A stretch of 64,000 nucleotides of DNA from an uncultured Streptococcus sp. (GTDB lineage Bacteria > Bacillota > Bacilli > Lactobacillales > Streptococcaceae). The stretch covers positions 40,282 through 104,281 of the forward strand of contig CAKQDX010000006.1 in NCBI GenBank assembly GCA_934229725.1, read 5' to 3'. This document shows, piece after piece, positions 25,080-33,822 of the stretch. The position numbers were made by a program, and so were the translations under genes. The number at the start of each line of letters is the position of its first letter. Position 1 is the stretch's first letter. The notes beneath the pieces are model-generated. The model was given only the letters and a program-made list of their open reading frames with translations, was not told the origin of the DNA and did no database searches.

Positions 25080-26126
25080 ATGACTGAATACAAAAACATT
25101 ATCGTAACTGGTGGCGCAGGTTTCATCGGTTCAAACTTCGTACACTATGTCTACAACAACCATCCAGACGTGCATGTAACTGTTTTGGATAAACTCACAT
25201 ACGCTGGGAACCGTGCTAACATTGAAGAAATCCTTGGTGACCGTGTTGAATTGGTTGTAGGGGATATTGCTGATGCTGAATTGGTAGACAAATTGGCTGC
25301 TAAGGCGGATGCCATTGTTCACTATGCGGCTGAAAGTCACAATGATAACTCGTTGAATGACCCATCTCCATTCATCTACACAAACTTCATTGGTACCTAC
25401 ACACTCTTGGAAGCTGCTCGTAAATACGATATTCGTTTCCACCACGTGTCAACAGACGAAGTTTATGGTGATCTTCCATTGCGTGAAGACCTTCCTGGAC
25501 ATGGTGAAGGTCCTGGTGAAAAATTCACCGCAGAAACCAAATACAACCCATCATCACCTTACTCATCAACTAAGGCTGCTTCAGACCTTATTGTTAAAGC
25601 ATGGGTGCGTTCATTTGGCGTTAAGGCAACAATTTCAAACTGTTCAAACAACTATGGACCATACCAACACATCGAAAAATTCATCCCACGTCAAATCACC
25701 AATATCTTGTCAGGGATTAAACCAAAACTTTACGGTGAAGGTAAAAACGTCCGTGACTGGATTCACACTAACGACCACTCAACTGGTGTTTGGGCTATCC
25801 TCACTAAAGGTCGTATCGGTGAAACTTACTTGATTGGTGCTGACGGTGAAAAGAACAACAAGGAAGTTCTTGAACTCATCCTTGAAAAAATGGGTCAACC
25901 AAAAGACGCTTACGACCGTGTGACAGACCGTGCTGGTCACGATTTGCGTTACGCTATTGATTCAACAAAATTGCGTGAAGAACTTGGTTGGGAACCACAA
26001 TTCACAAACTTCGAATCAGGTTTGGAAGAAACCATCAAGTGGTACACAGATCACCAAGACTGGTGGAAAGCCGAAAAAGAAGCTGTTGAAGCTAACTACG
26101 CTAAGACACAAGAAGTGCTTAAATAA
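25080..26126 (+). CDS. rmlB: dTDP-glucose 4,6-dehydratase
   Basis: 348 residues from ATG 25080 (GGAG at 25070); an upstream in-frame TTG at 25020 would read through the repeat and is rejected. Extended SDR fold: IIVTGGAGFIGSNFVHYV at the N-terminus, HVSTDEVYGDL with the catalytic region, the YSSTKAASD YxxxK motif, and NNYGPYQHIEKFIP. It converts dTDP-glucose to dTDP-4-keto-6-deoxyglucose. It is separated from rmlC by 200 bp containing the structured element, unusual for an otherwise tightly packed pathway operon. Confidence 0.95.
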   Translation: MTEYKNIIVTGGAGFIGSNFVHYVYNNHPDVHVTVLDKLTYAGNRANIEEILGDRVELVVGDIADAELVDKLAAKADAIVHYAAESHNDNSLNDPSPFIYTNFIGTYTLLEAARKYDIRFHHVSTDEVYGDLPLREDLPGHGEGPGEKFTAETKYNPSSPYSSTKAASDLIVKAWVRSFGVKATISNCSNNYGPYQHIEKFIPRQITNILSGIKPKLYGEGKNVRDWIHTNDHSTGVWAILTKGRIGETYLIGADGEKNNKEVLELILEKMGQPKDAYDRVTDRAGHDLRYAIDSTKLREELGWEPQFTNFESGLEETIKWYTDHQDWWKAEKEAVEANYAKTQEVLK

Positions 26127-26134
26127 TTGGAAAG

Positions 26135-26165
26135 TCTATCACTTTAAAGTTAGTGATAGATTTTT
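26135..26165 (+). terminator. Terminator after rmlB
   Basis: TCTATCACT (26135-26143) pairs perfectly with AGTGATAGA (26152-26160), followed by TTTTT. Confidence 0.8.
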
Positions 26166-26189
26166 GTTTAAGAAATGTTAGGAGAAATG

Positions 26190-27302
26190 ATGAATCGAAA
26201 AGAATGGATTGACTATTTTGAAGCGATAAATAATCGAAAACCCACTATCCAGGAGTGTCAGCAGGCTCTTCAAAATGGTGAATTCGTTATGGAAGGTAGA
26301 CAAGCTACTTTTTCCAACAATGCAGGGTCTGTGGCTGGAGGAGCCATGCCCTTACCAAATCAAGTGACAGGTCAGATGGTCAACCCAGCTTATTCACAGC
26401 AAATGGTCTTTGTTAAGAAGAAAAAGTTTGGCAAGAAGACTTTTATTAGTCTTGGGATTGCTTTATTTCTTGTTATAGTAACAAGTCTTGGATTCTTTTT
26501 GTTTTCTTCCAAAGGAACAAATTTAGGTGGTTTGTGGGTAAATGGTAACAATACCGCTCTTGTTTATGAGTTAAATGGAAAAAAGTCAAAACTCGTTGCT
26601 GGTTATCCGAAAGAAGAAATCACAGAAATCTCTATTGGTAATAAAGTTAGACAGAAGTTTGAAGTACATTTAGAAGATGTCAGTAATTCAAAACTAAAAA
26701 CGATTGCTGATTTTGACAAGAAATACCAATTACAGACAAAAGAGATTATCCTGGTTAAAACGGGATGGTTTGGCTACTATAATCTGATTCAGAGGGATGG
26801 GACAAACTTTGTTCTAGATTTAACCTTATCAGATCTCTACTACGGATCAAGAAGAACCAAAGATTTAAAAAAGAAATGTCTTTTTCATAAGGCAGAGGTT
26901 GCAAAAGTTTTTGTTGGAAAATGGAAGACATATGATGATGAAGATGAATCAGAAGGAGAATTGACTATCTCTGAAAATGGTGTTATGACTACAGATTCTG
27001 ATGATATAGATATCTTAATTGCTAAGCCTTTAGATATCTTAATTGCTAAGCCTTTAAAAGAATATCTGTCGGATCAATCAGGCAGCGTAGATAATGATAA
27101 GGTGCAAAAAGAGTTTGCTAAAATACAGAAGTCTCTTAAGTCACATGGTTATCAGGCTAAGAGTGTTAATGACATCTACCACAATGCGAGAAATTCATAC
27201 TATTATGTCGTTGTAGATGGTGGCAAGCGCATTATTGTCTTGGAGGATAGCTCCAACCTTCCCTCTTATACAGCTTATCTTGAAAGAGAAGACACTCGCT
27301 AA
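26190..27302 (+). CDS. Membrane-anchored protein of unknown function
   Basis: 370 residues from ATG 26190 (GGAGAA at 26181); ATGs at 26175 and 26187 are less well placed. The cytosolic N-terminus starts MNRKEWIDYFEAINNRKPTIQ, a motif I have seen at the start of other uncharacterised streptococcal membrane proteins. One membrane helix (about 85-107) is followed by an extracellular domain of about 260 residues with a GLWVNGNNTALVYE start and repeated GxW-type beta segments. Two copies of an 8-residue unit (DILIAKPL) are encoded by an exact 24-bp tandem duplication at 27009-27056. Function unknown. Confidence 0.75.
   Translation: MNRKEWIDYFEAINNRKPTIQECQQALQNGEFVMEGRQATFSNNAGSVAGGAMPLPNQVTGQMVNPAYSQQMVFVKKKKFGKKTFISLGIALFLVIVTSLGFFLFSSKGTNLGGLWVNGNNTALVYELNGKKSKLVAGYPKEEITEISIGNKVRQKFEVHLEDVSNSKLKTIADFDKKYQLQTKEIILVKTGWFGYYNLIQRDGTNFVLDLTLSDLYYGSRRTKDLKKKCLFHKAEVAKVFVGKWKTYDDEDESEGELTISENGVMTTDSDDIDILIAKPLDILIAKPLKEYLSDQSGSVDNDKVQKEFAKIQKSLKSHGYQAKSVNDIYHNARNSYYYVVVDGGKRIIVLEDSSNLPSYTAYLEREDTR
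27009..27056 (+). repeat. 24-bp tandem duplication inside the unknown membrane protein gene
   Basis: Two perfect adjacent copies (27009-27032 and 27033-27056), in frame, add eight residues (DILIAKPL). Perfect identity suggests a recent slippage event or an unstable locus. Confidence 0.95.
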
Positions 27303-27352
27303 TCACAATATCTCTATCAGATAAGATAATAAGTACTTAAATAATAGTCAAG

Positions 27353-27388
27353 AGTCTATCATTTCTCTGGGAGTGATAGACTTTTTGG
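27353..27388 (+). terminator. Terminator after the unknown membrane protein gene
   Basis: AGTCTATCA (27353-27361) pairs with TGATAGACT (27374-27382), followed by TTTT. The arms closely resemble those of the rmlB terminator, hinting at a duplicated terminator cassette. Confidence 0.75.
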
Positions 27389-27508
27389 GTTATACGGACA
27401 TATTAACTTAAGACAGGGATACAAATAATGACACAAATGTTACAAAGTTACAAATAATGCTTGATTTTTGTAACAAAATAGATATAATAGACATATAGAA
27501 AGAGGTTT

Positions 27509-28240
27509 ATGAAAATGAAAGATAAAGTTATCCGTGTTTGTTCACTTGTTTTGCTGTCAGTAGCTGTTTCTGGGGCTCTTGTCGGATGTGGCTCTAAGTC
27601 AGAAAAAGACACTGCAGCATCATCTAAACCTTCAACTTCTAAAGTAGTGAAGTCATCTACAAGGTCAACTGATAAGAAGAACGACAAACAGTCCAAGTCA
27701 TATGCGTCAGCTTCAAAAAAAGATAAAGATCAAGAAGCAAGCGTGACAGAGTCTAGCTCAGTCAAAAAACAAGCAGCAACTGATGACGTTGCTCAATCAG
27801 GTGCAAGTAGTAGTGCTGCTTCTGAGTCAAACAAGTCTAGTCAAGCAACAGCTGATACCCAAAGTGACACTCCTGTCCCAGCAGCTTTGGTAGGAACTTG
27901 GACTGGTACAAGTCCTCAAGCAACAGATATTAGTTTTACAGTTGATGCTGAAGGAAACATCACTTCAAAGGCAAATTTCAATGTCGATTATGAACCTTAT
28001 CGTCAAAGTTCAACGACTGCTAAAGCCGTCCAAATTTCTGGGAACCTCTATGTTTGGGAGGGTGGCGATTTTTCAACCTTGCTTCCTGGCATTACAGGAC
28101 TTGGTGGGGCTGGTTTCCAAGCTAAGCCTGGTTTTATTCTTGAAAACGGCACCTATACGCCAGTCCAATTCATCTCTGATTTAGGACCAAGCTTTGATTA
28201 TAGCAACTACAAAGCTTTCTCATTCTCATTAACAAAATAA
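27509..28240 (+). CDS. Lipoprotein of unknown function
   Basis: 243 residues. The signal peptide has lipobox LVGCGS, with the lipid-modified Cys near residue 27. A Ser/Thr/Lys-rich linker (about 30-125: DTAASSKPSTSK...) spans the wall. The C-terminal domain (about 128-243) begins ALVGTWTGTSPQATDISFTVDAEG, a lipocalin-like GTWxG beta domain often found in streptococcal surface lipoproteins. A GAAAGAGG ribosome site precedes ATG 27509; ATG 27515 is also possible. A TATAAT lies at about 27483-27488. The neighbour upstream also shows GxW-type beta segments, but no functional link is proven. Confidence 0.8.
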   Translation: MKMKDKVIRVCSLVLLSVAVSGALVGCGSKSEKDTAASSKPSTSKVVKSSTRSTDKKNDKQSKSYASASKKDKDQEASVTESSSVKKQAATDDVAQSGASSSAASESNKSSQATADTQSDTPVPAALVGTWTGTSPQATDISFTVDAEGNITSKANFNVDYEPYRQSSTTAKAVQISGNLYVWEGGDFSTLLPGITGLGGAGFQAKPGFILENGTYTPVQFISDLGPSFDYSNYKAFSFSLTK

Positions 28241-28244
28241 AGCA

Positions 28245-28276
28245 AAGAGGCTATCTGAAGAGATGGCTTCTTTTTT
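28245..28276 (+). terminator. Terminator after the lipoprotein gene
   Basis: AAGAGGCTATCT pairs with AGATGGCTTCTT (wobble pairs) around a GAAG loop, followed by a T-run. Confidence 0.75.
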
Positions 28277-28320
28277 GCATCAAACTCTTCTTTTTCAAGG
28301 TCTCATTTCTGCTTAAAAAA

Positions 28321-28338
28321 TGGTAGAATAGTTACATG
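28321..28338 (+). promoter_or_regulatory. Extended -10 placed for a leaderless hemW transcript
   Basis: TGGTAGAAT (28321-28329) is followed by AGTTAC and then ATG at 28336, exactly 7 nt after the -10. No Shine-Dalgarno sequence is present. The geometry is the same as at murT. Confidence 0.6.
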
Positions 28339-29472
28339 CAAATAAAACCAACGTCAGCCTATGTGCATATTCCATTTTGCACACAAATTTGTTATTATTG
28401 TGACTTTTCCAAGGTCTTTATTAAAAATCAGCCCGTTGATGACTACCTACGGGCTTTGATTCGTGAGTGGGAGCTTTTAGATATCAAGGAGCTTCGCACC
28501 CTTTATATTGGTGGTGGGACACCAACAGCTATTTCTGCGGAGCAATTGGACTACCTTTTAAGCAATCTTCAGAAGAACTTGGATTTATCTAAGTTGGAGG
28601 AATTTACCATCGAGGCCAATCCTGGCGATTTGACGGTTGATAAGATTGAAGTGCTCAAAAAATCAGCTGTTAATCGAGTGTCTCTAGGGGTTCAGACCTT
28701 TGATGACAAGCACTTGCGTCAAATTGGTCGCAGTCACAATCAAGCACAAATTTATGAAAGTATTGATAGTTTGAAGGCTGCTGGTTTTCATAATATTTCC
28801 ATTGACCTCATTTATGCCTTGCCTGGTCAAACCATGGATCAGGTCAAGGAAAATGTGAGAAAGGCTATAGAACTGGATATTCCTCATCTAAGCCTCTACA
28901 GTTTGATATTGGAACATCACACGGTCTTTATGAATAAGATGCGTCGGGGTAAGCTCAATCTCCCGACTGAGGATTTGGAAGCAGAGATGTTTGACTATAT
29001 TATCCAAGAGTTGGAAAAAAATGGTTTTGAGCATTACGAGATTTCTAACTTTACCAAGCCTGGAATGGAGAGCCGTCACAATCTCATGTATTGGAATAAT
29101 GATGAGTATTATGGTGTGGGTGCTGGGGCCTCTGGTTATGTCAATGGTGTTCGTTACCGTAATCGTGGTCCTATCCAGCATTACCTAAAGGCTATAGCAG
29201 AGGATGGGCATGCAAGACTTCACGAGGAGCATCTGACTAAGGCGGAGATGATGGAGGAGGAATTCTTCCTAGGTTTGCGGAAAAAATCAGGCGTGTCTAT
29301 CAAACGATTTGAAGAGAAGTTTGGCTTGTCATTTGCGGATACTTATGGGGACATTGTGGAAAAACTACAAGCGGATGGGCTCTTAGTTAAGGATCCGGAT
29401 GTGGTTCGTATGACCAAACGGGGCCTCTTTCTGGGAGATAATGTCGCTGAGCAATTTATATTGGAGGATTAG
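28336..29472 (+). CDS. hemW: Radical SAM heme chaperone HemW (HemN-like)
   Basis: 378 residues. The CxxxCxxC iron-sulfur motif is C15/C19/C22 in FCTQICYYCDF. GGGTPTAI is the SAM-binding segment, and the HNxxYW heme-binding motif (RHNLMYWNN) distinguishes HemW from true coproporphyrinogen oxidase. It binds heme and delivers it to apo-proteins, which in a streptococcus unable to make heme would use scavenged heme. It heads a run of closely spaced genes: the next ATG follows its stop directly. Confidence 0.92.
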   Translation: MQIKPTSAYVHIPFCTQICYYCDFSKVFIKNQPVDDYLRALIREWELLDIKELRTLYIGGGTPTAISAEQLDYLLSNLQKNLDLSKLEEFTIEANPGDLTVDKIEVLKKSAVNRVSLGVQTFDDKHLRQIGRSHNQAQIYESIDSLKAAGFHNISIDLIYALPGQTMDQVKENVRKAIELDIPHLSLYSLILEHHTVFMNKMRRGKLNLPTEDLEAEMFDYIIQELEKNGFEHYEISNFTKPGMESRHNLMYWNNDEYYGVGAGASGYVNGVRYRNRGPIQHYLKAIAEDGHARLHEEHLTKAEMMEEEFFLGLRKKSGVSIKRFEEKFGLSFADTYGDIVEKLQADGLLVKDPDVVRMTKRGLFLGDNVAEQFILED

Positions 29473-30216
29473 ATGGGATTAAAATTTAGTATTCCTTATC
29501 AGATTCCGTTTTATGAGACGGATATTACACATCAGGTGAAATTACCACATTTATTGGCATTTTCCTTGCAAGTATCAGCCATGCAGTCTGAGTCTCTTGG
29601 GAATGCGGACGACGCAGTTTTTGATCAATATGGTCTGGTTTGGATTGTGACAGACTATGCGATTGAGATTGACCGTTTGCCTCGCTACAATGAAAAAGTA
29701 ACCATTACAACGGAAGCTATTTCCTATAATAAGATTTTCTGTTACCGTAATTTTTACATCATGGATGAAACTGGTCAGCAAATCATGCTCTTTAAGACCA
29801 CTTTTGCCCTCATGGATTATGAGACACGTAAGGTAGCTGAGGTTCCTGACGAGTTGGTGGCGCCTTATGAAGCTGAAAAAACTAAAAAGTTGCTTCGAGG
29901 GCCTCGCTACAAGGCTTTGGAAAATCCCATTGAGGCCTTATACCGTGTGCGCTATTTTGACTTAGACATGAATGGCCACGTTAATAATAGTAAGTACTTG
30001 GAGTGGATGTTGGATGTTTTTGATTTGGACTTTTTGACCAAGTACACGCCAGCCCACATTGATCTCAAATATGTGAAAGAGATTCATCACGGGTCAGAAA
30101 TTTATTCTGGTTATGAGTTTGACCAAGAGAGTTTGAGCAGTCACCATCAGATTTGTGTTGATGGCAATATTCACGCTCATGCTATCATCCAATGGAAGGA
30201 AATAGGAGACGAGTAA
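29473..30216 (+). CDS. Acyl-ACP thioesterase
   Basis: 247 residues with two hotdog domains. Domain 1 has PFYETDITHQVKLPHLLAFSLQVS, and domain 2 has VRYFDLDMNGHVNNSKYLEWMLD with the conserved Asn/His pair. It hydrolyses long-chain acyl-ACP to free fatty acids in the cytosol. It directly abuts hemW (0-bp gap) and is 1 bp from the HAD gene, so the genes form one operon, although their functions differ. Confidence 0.9.
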   Translation: MGLKFSIPYQIPFYETDITHQVKLPHLLAFSLQVSAMQSESLGNADDAVFDQYGLVWIVTDYAIEIDRLPRYNEKVTITTEAISYNKIFCYRNFYIMDETGQQIMLFKTTFALMDYETRKVAEVPDELVAPYEAEKTKKLLRGPRYKALENPIEALYRVRYFDLDMNGHVNNSKYLEWMLDVFDLDFLTKYTPAHIDLKYVKEIHHGSEIYSGYEFDQESLSSHHQICVDGNIHAHAIIQWKEIGDE

Positions 30217-30217
30217 G

Positions 30218-30991
30218 ATGACATATAAGGGTTATTTGATTGATTTAGATGGAACCATTTACAAGGGTAAGGACCGTATTCCTGAGGGAGAAGACTTTGT
30301 TAAGGAATTGCAGAAGCGCCAGATTCCCTATCTTTTTGTGACCAACAATAGTATGCGTACACCAGAAATGGTGCAAGAACTTTTGCGTAATCAGTGTGAG
30401 CTTGAAACGCCTCTTGAGACTATTTACACAGCTACTTTGGCAACAGTTGACTACATGAACGATATGAATCGTGGCAAGACGGTTTATGTTATCGGTGAGA
30501 CTGGGCTTAAAACTGCTATTGCGGATGCGGGTTATACGGTAGATGAGGAAAATCCTGCTTATGTTGTGGTGGGCTTGGACCGTGAAGTCACTTATGAAAT
30601 GTTGGTAAAGGCAACGCTTGCTATCCACAAAGGGGCTATATTTATTGGAACTAACCCAGATTTGAATATCCCAACAGAACGTGGTCTTCTTCCAGGTACT
30701 GGTTCCCTCTTAGCCCTTATCGAGGCGGCTACCCGTGTGAAACCAATCATTATTGGTAAGCCTAAAGCTATTATCATGAATAAGGCTCTTGAAATCCTTG
30801 GGACAGAACGTAGCCAAACAATCGTAGTTGGGGATAATTACTTGACTGATATTACAGCTGGCATTAAAAATGACTTTCCAACACTTTTAGTGACAACTGG
30901 ATTTACCAAGGCGGAAGAGGTTGTGGATTTACCAGTAAAACCAGACCATGTGCTTTCTAGTCTGGCGGAGTGGGATTTTGATGCGAACTAA
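30218..30991 (+). CDS. HAD-superfamily phosphatase (NagD-like, TIGR01457 type)
   Basis: 257 residues. HAD motif I is LIDLDGTIYKG, motif II is LFVTNNSMRT, motif III includes IIGKPKAIIM, and motif IV is VGDNYLTDITAG. The type IIA cap with FIGTNPDLNIPTERG is as in NagD. It is likely a nucleotide or sugar phosphatase; exact substrate unknown. The following gene starts inside its last codons (11-bp overlap). Confidence 0.9.
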   Translation: MTYKGYLIDLDGTIYKGKDRIPEGEDFVKELQKRQIPYLFVTNNSMRTPEMVQELLRNQCELETPLETIYTATLATVDYMNDMNRGKTVYVIGETGLKTAIADAGYTVDEENPAYVVVGLDREVTYEMLVKATLAIHKGAIFIGTNPDLNIPTERGLLPGTGSLLALIEAATRVKPIIIGKPKAIIMNKALEILGTERSQTIVVGDNYLTDITAGIKNDFPTLLVTTGFTKAEEVVDLPVKPDHVLSSLAEWDFDAN

Positions 30992-31625
30992 GATTGAAGC
31001 AGTGTTGACTCCTATTTGGCTCTTGGCCTTTTCTATTCTAGTGACGATTTATCTGGCTTGGGGATTTTATTATTTTGATATTGACTGGATGCATCTTTTG
31101 GACTATGTCATTATCGGTAAGACAGAGCTCTGGCACAATTTCAATGTTCTTATGCAGTATCTGACCTTTCCTTGGGTTGGGCGTCTGGCTATGCCTGATT
31201 TTCCATCGTCAGAGAGTGGGCTTAAGCATTTTCATGATGTCAAGTGGCTCTTTCACTTGGTTCAGGGGCTTGTTATCCTACTGGCTTATCCAGCTCTGAC
31301 CTTTCTTTGGCGAAATGTGAAGAAGGGGACCTTTGGTCTTTATCGTAGACTTTATCTGAGTTTGGCTGTTTTGCCAATTCTTATAGGGATCATAGGACTT
31401 TTTCTTGGATTTGATGAGTTTTTCACGCTCTTTCATGAAGCCCTCTTTCCTGGAGATAGCAGTTGGCTCTTTAATCCACTGTTGGACCCAGTCATTGATG
31501 TTTTGCCTGAAGAGTACTTTCTTCAGTGCTTTGTGATTTTCTTTATTATTTATGAGGGAATCATGGTAACTTTGACTTGTCTAGCCCACAAGCAGCTTAA
31601 ACGCTATTTAAAGAATAAGGAGTAA
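30981..31625 (+). CDS. TIGR01906-family integral membrane protein
   Basis: 214 residues from ATG 30981, which overlaps the HAD stop by 11 bp; a longer upstream start inside the HAD gene is unlikely. About five membrane helices alternate with short loops, and there is a conserved FHEALFPGDSSWLFNPLLDPVIDVLPEEYF loop characteristic of the family seen next to TIGR01457 HAD proteins in streptococci. Function unknown. It sits in the hemW operon. Confidence 0.82.
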   Translation: MRTKIEAVLTPIWLLAFSILVTIYLAWGFYYFDIDWMHLLDYVIIGKTELWHNFNVLMQYLTFPWVGRLAMPDFPSSESGLKHFHDVKWLFHLVQGLVILLAYPALTFLWRNVKKGTFGLYRRLYLSLAVLPILIGIIGLFLGFDEFFTLFHEALFPGDSSWLFNPLLDPVIDVLPEEYFLQCFVIFFIIYEGIMVTLTCLAHKQLKRYLKNKE

Positions 31626-31627
31626 TG

Positions 31628-32368
31628 ATGACGATTCGTGATAACCATTTGCATACCCATCATTCTTATGATTCGGATGCGGACTTTACTGATTATTTAA
31701 CACATTTTGATGGCGAGATTGTAACGACGGAGCATTATGATCTCTCTAATCCTTATACCAAACAAGATGATATACCCGAGTACGAGGCCTATAGTCGTGA
31801 GATTGAAAGTCTTAACCGTAAGTATGGCAATCGTATTAAACGAGGTATCGAGATTGGTTATTATCAGCCTAGAGAAAAGGATATTTTGGCCTTTTTGGAT
31901 GGGAAGGACTATGATCTCAAACTGCTTTCTGTACACCATAATGGGGTCAATGATTATCTTGATGATGAGGTAGCGGATATGGACAAGGCAAGCATTATTC
32001 AAGAGTATCTGGACAAGTTGGAGTACGCTATCGGTCGTGTGGACGCAGATGTTCTGGCCCATTTTGACTATGGTTTCCGACTGTTTGATGTGACTGTTGA
32101 TGAATTAAAAGCCAATGAGGAGCAGCTTAAACGTATTTTCCAGAAAATGATGGCTAATGATTTGGCTTTTGAGTTGAATGCTAAGAGCATGTACCTTTAT
32201 CATCATGAAGGCCTTTATCGTTATGCCTTAGGCCTTGTTAAGGACATGGGATGTCGTAAGTATTCTATTGGCTCTGATGGTCATAAGTTAGAGCATTTCC
32301 GTCTGAACTTTGATAAGATTCAGGAGCTTTTGAAAGCATTTGATATTACAGAGGATATGATTATATAG
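31628..32368 (+). CDS. PHP-domain phosphatase, probable histidinol-phosphatase
   Basis: 246 residues (ATG 31628 preferred over 31625, spacing 5 nt from AAGGAG). Metal ligands are visible in DNHLHTHHSYDSD, TTEHYD, LSVHHNG, DVLAHFDYG, and SIGSDGHKLEHF. This is the HisK/HisJ-type PHP family (TIGR01856), which removes phosphate from L-histidinol phosphate. The his operon (34.6-42 kb) has no hisB-type phosphatase domain and no other candidate, so this is the likely missing enzyme. It lies in a different operon, away from the His T-box. Confidence 0.8.
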   Translation: MTIRDNHLHTHHSYDSDADFTDYLTHFDGEIVTTEHYDLSNPYTKQDDIPEYEAYSREIESLNRKYGNRIKRGIEIGYYQPREKDILAFLDGKDYDLKLLSVHHNGVNDYLDDEVADMDKASIIQEYLDKLEYAIGRVDADVLAHFDYGFRLFDVTVDELKANEEQLKRIFQKMMANDLAFELNAKSMYLYHHEGLYRYALGLVKDMGCRKYSIGSDGHKLEHFRLNFDKIQELLKAFDITEDMII

Positions 32369-32372
32369 CGAA

Positions 32373-32402
32373 GACAGCTTCAGTTGAGGCTGTCTTTTCT
32401 TA
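32373..32402 (+). terminator. Terminator after the PHP phosphatase gene
   Basis: AAGACAGCtTCA pairs with TGAgGCTGTCTT, followed by TTCTT. Its end runs into the CTTAAG repeat at 32399. Confidence 0.7.
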
Positions 32403-32415
32403 AGGAAAACTTAAA
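32399..32415 (+). promoter_or_regulatory. Direct-repeat site CTTAAG-N5-CTTAAA (CiaR-like)
   Basis: Two hexamers 11 bp apart match the spacing, and nearly the sequence, of the streptococcal CiaR box (TTTAAG-N5-TTTAAG). They lie about 115 bp upstream of the glycosidase start, with a TATAGA-like -10 at about 32438-32443. Confidence 0.4.
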
Positions 32416-32528
32416 GAAAAGGCGTGGTTGTGGGATTTATAGAAGAGTTTAAGCTTTCCTTGTTATGCTTAAGACAAGCAATAGGAACTTATGGTTTCTG
32501 ACTTATCTTTTACATTTGGAGGTCTTCT

Positions 32529-33452
32529 ATGAAATTTCTCAAAAGGCATGCCTATGCCTTGCTCTTCACCCTCTTTCTTATGGGGGCAAATGTTTATTCC
32601 CTGTTAAAGGTCTTTGTCATCCCTTCTGCGGTGTCAACGGTCTCAGCCACGACCAGTAGCTCTACCACAGCTTCCTCAACGGCGTCTACCAGCACTGGTA
32701 AGGTGACTAAGACGGATACGACTTATAAAGATGACAATATGGATATCAAAATCACAACAGGTAAAACCAGTGATACCACCTACTATGTGGCAGATATCAA
32801 GCTGTCAAATGCCGACTACCTTAAAACAGCTTTGGCGCAAAATACCTACGGGACAAACATCACTGACACGACATCAAGTATTGCCCAGCAAAATAATGCG
32901 ATTTTTGCCATCAATGGTGATTACTACGGAGCCAACCAGTCAGGTTATGTGATTAAAAATGGCCAAGTCTATCGTGATACCGATCGAAACAGTGACTATG
33001 AGGATCTAGCGGTTTACTCAGATGGTAGCTTCAAGACCTTTAAGGAGGGCGACACTACAGCTCAAAAATTGGTTGATTCAGGTGTTGTGAATACCTTTTC
33101 CTTTGGTCCAACCTTGGTTGAAAATGGCAAGGTAGCTGTCTCAGAAAATGAAGAGGTTGGTCAAGCCATGGCTGATAATCCACGTACAGCCATCGGAGTT
33201 ATCGAAGAAAGTGATGGCAGTGTGCACTATATTGTCATTGTCTCTGATGGTCGTACCAGTGAGTCGTCAGGATTAACTCTTTACGAGATGGCAGAATTGA
33301 TGAAATCTTATGGTGTGACGACAGCCTATAACCTTGACGGTGGTGGCTCATCTACTATGTACTTCAATGGTCAGGTCATTAACAAGCCAACCACAAACGG
33401 AAACAAAATTTCAGAAAGGGCGGTGAGCGATATTGTTTACATCGGTTACTAA
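32529..33452 (+). CDS. Membrane-anchored phosphodiester glycosidase-domain protein
   Basis: 307 residues. One N-terminal membrane helix (about 8-30) is followed by a Ser/Thr linker and an extracellular NAGPA/DUF2233 domain ending in AYNLDGGGSSTMYFNGQVINKP, the family's most conserved motif; FAINGDYYGANQSG is an earlier one. Relatives uncover phosphodiester-linked GlcNAc, and bacterial versions are thought to trim or edit surface polysaccharides. GGAGG lies just before the ATG. A TTG-started membrane protein overlaps its end. Confidence 0.87.
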   Translation: MKFLKRHAYALLFTLFLMGANVYSLLKVFVIPSAVSTVSATTSSSTTASSTASTSTGKVTKTDTTYKDDNMDIKITTGKTSDTTYYVADIKLSNADYLKTALAQNTYGTNITDTTSSIAQQNNAIFAINGDYYGANQSGYVIKNGQVYRDTDRNSDYEDLAVYSDGSFKTFKEGDTTAQKLVDSGVVNTFSFGPTLVENGKVAVSENEEVGQAMADNPRTAIGVIEESDGSVHYIVIVSDGRTSESSGLTLYEMAELMKSYGVTTAYNLDGGGSSTMYFNGQVINKPTTNGNKISERAVSDIVYIGY

Positions 33453-33822
33453 AAAATCAGCCAGCAAACACTTTTTCACCTACATCGGTCTAACCATCTT
33501 CAGTCTGGTCTTTACCTTTGTCTATGAGCGCTTTTCTTATGGTGAATCATCTATTTTTATGCGTATGATGTTCTTTGCACCATTGGCTGGATCTTTGATT
33601 TATTTGCTAACAGGAATGGGAATGTCTTGGGTGAGAAATCGTGCCTCAAAACTTCTCTTTAATTCAGCCATCGCTGTTGTTGCCAGTGCCTGTCTGGTTA
33701 AGGGAATTGTTGAGGTTTCAGGTCGTACGACTAGCGTGGATATGCCTTATTGGTACGTCGCTGCAGGACTATTTTTCCTGAGTTTGATAACTGGTTTTAT
33801 CAGACCTAAAAAACTGGCTTAA
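33433..33822 (+). CDS. Small four-helix membrane protein, TTG start
   Basis: 129 residues. The only start giving a complete first helix is TTG at 33433, 20 bp inside the end of the glycosidase gene; GGTGAG about 10 nt upstream could serve as ribosome site. Four hydrophobic stretches (about 15-30, 43-60, 75-95, 106-123) make up most of the protein, with basic ends (KKSASKH, RPKKLA). I do not recognise the family. Coupling to the glycosidase suggests a partner role at the membrane. Confidence 0.65.
   Translation: MFTSVTKKSASKHFFTYIGLTIFSLVFTFVYERFSYGESSIFMRMMFFAPLAGSLIYLLTGMGMSWVRNRASKLLFNSAIAVVASACLVKGIVEVSGRTTSVDMPYWYVAAGLFFLSLITGFIRPKKLA

Noticed and set aside
32465..32659. 64-residue frame overlapping the start of the glycosidase gene
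   Set aside because: It is out of frame with the glycosidase, has no ribosome site, and its sequence is explained by the glycosidase signal/anchor coding region.
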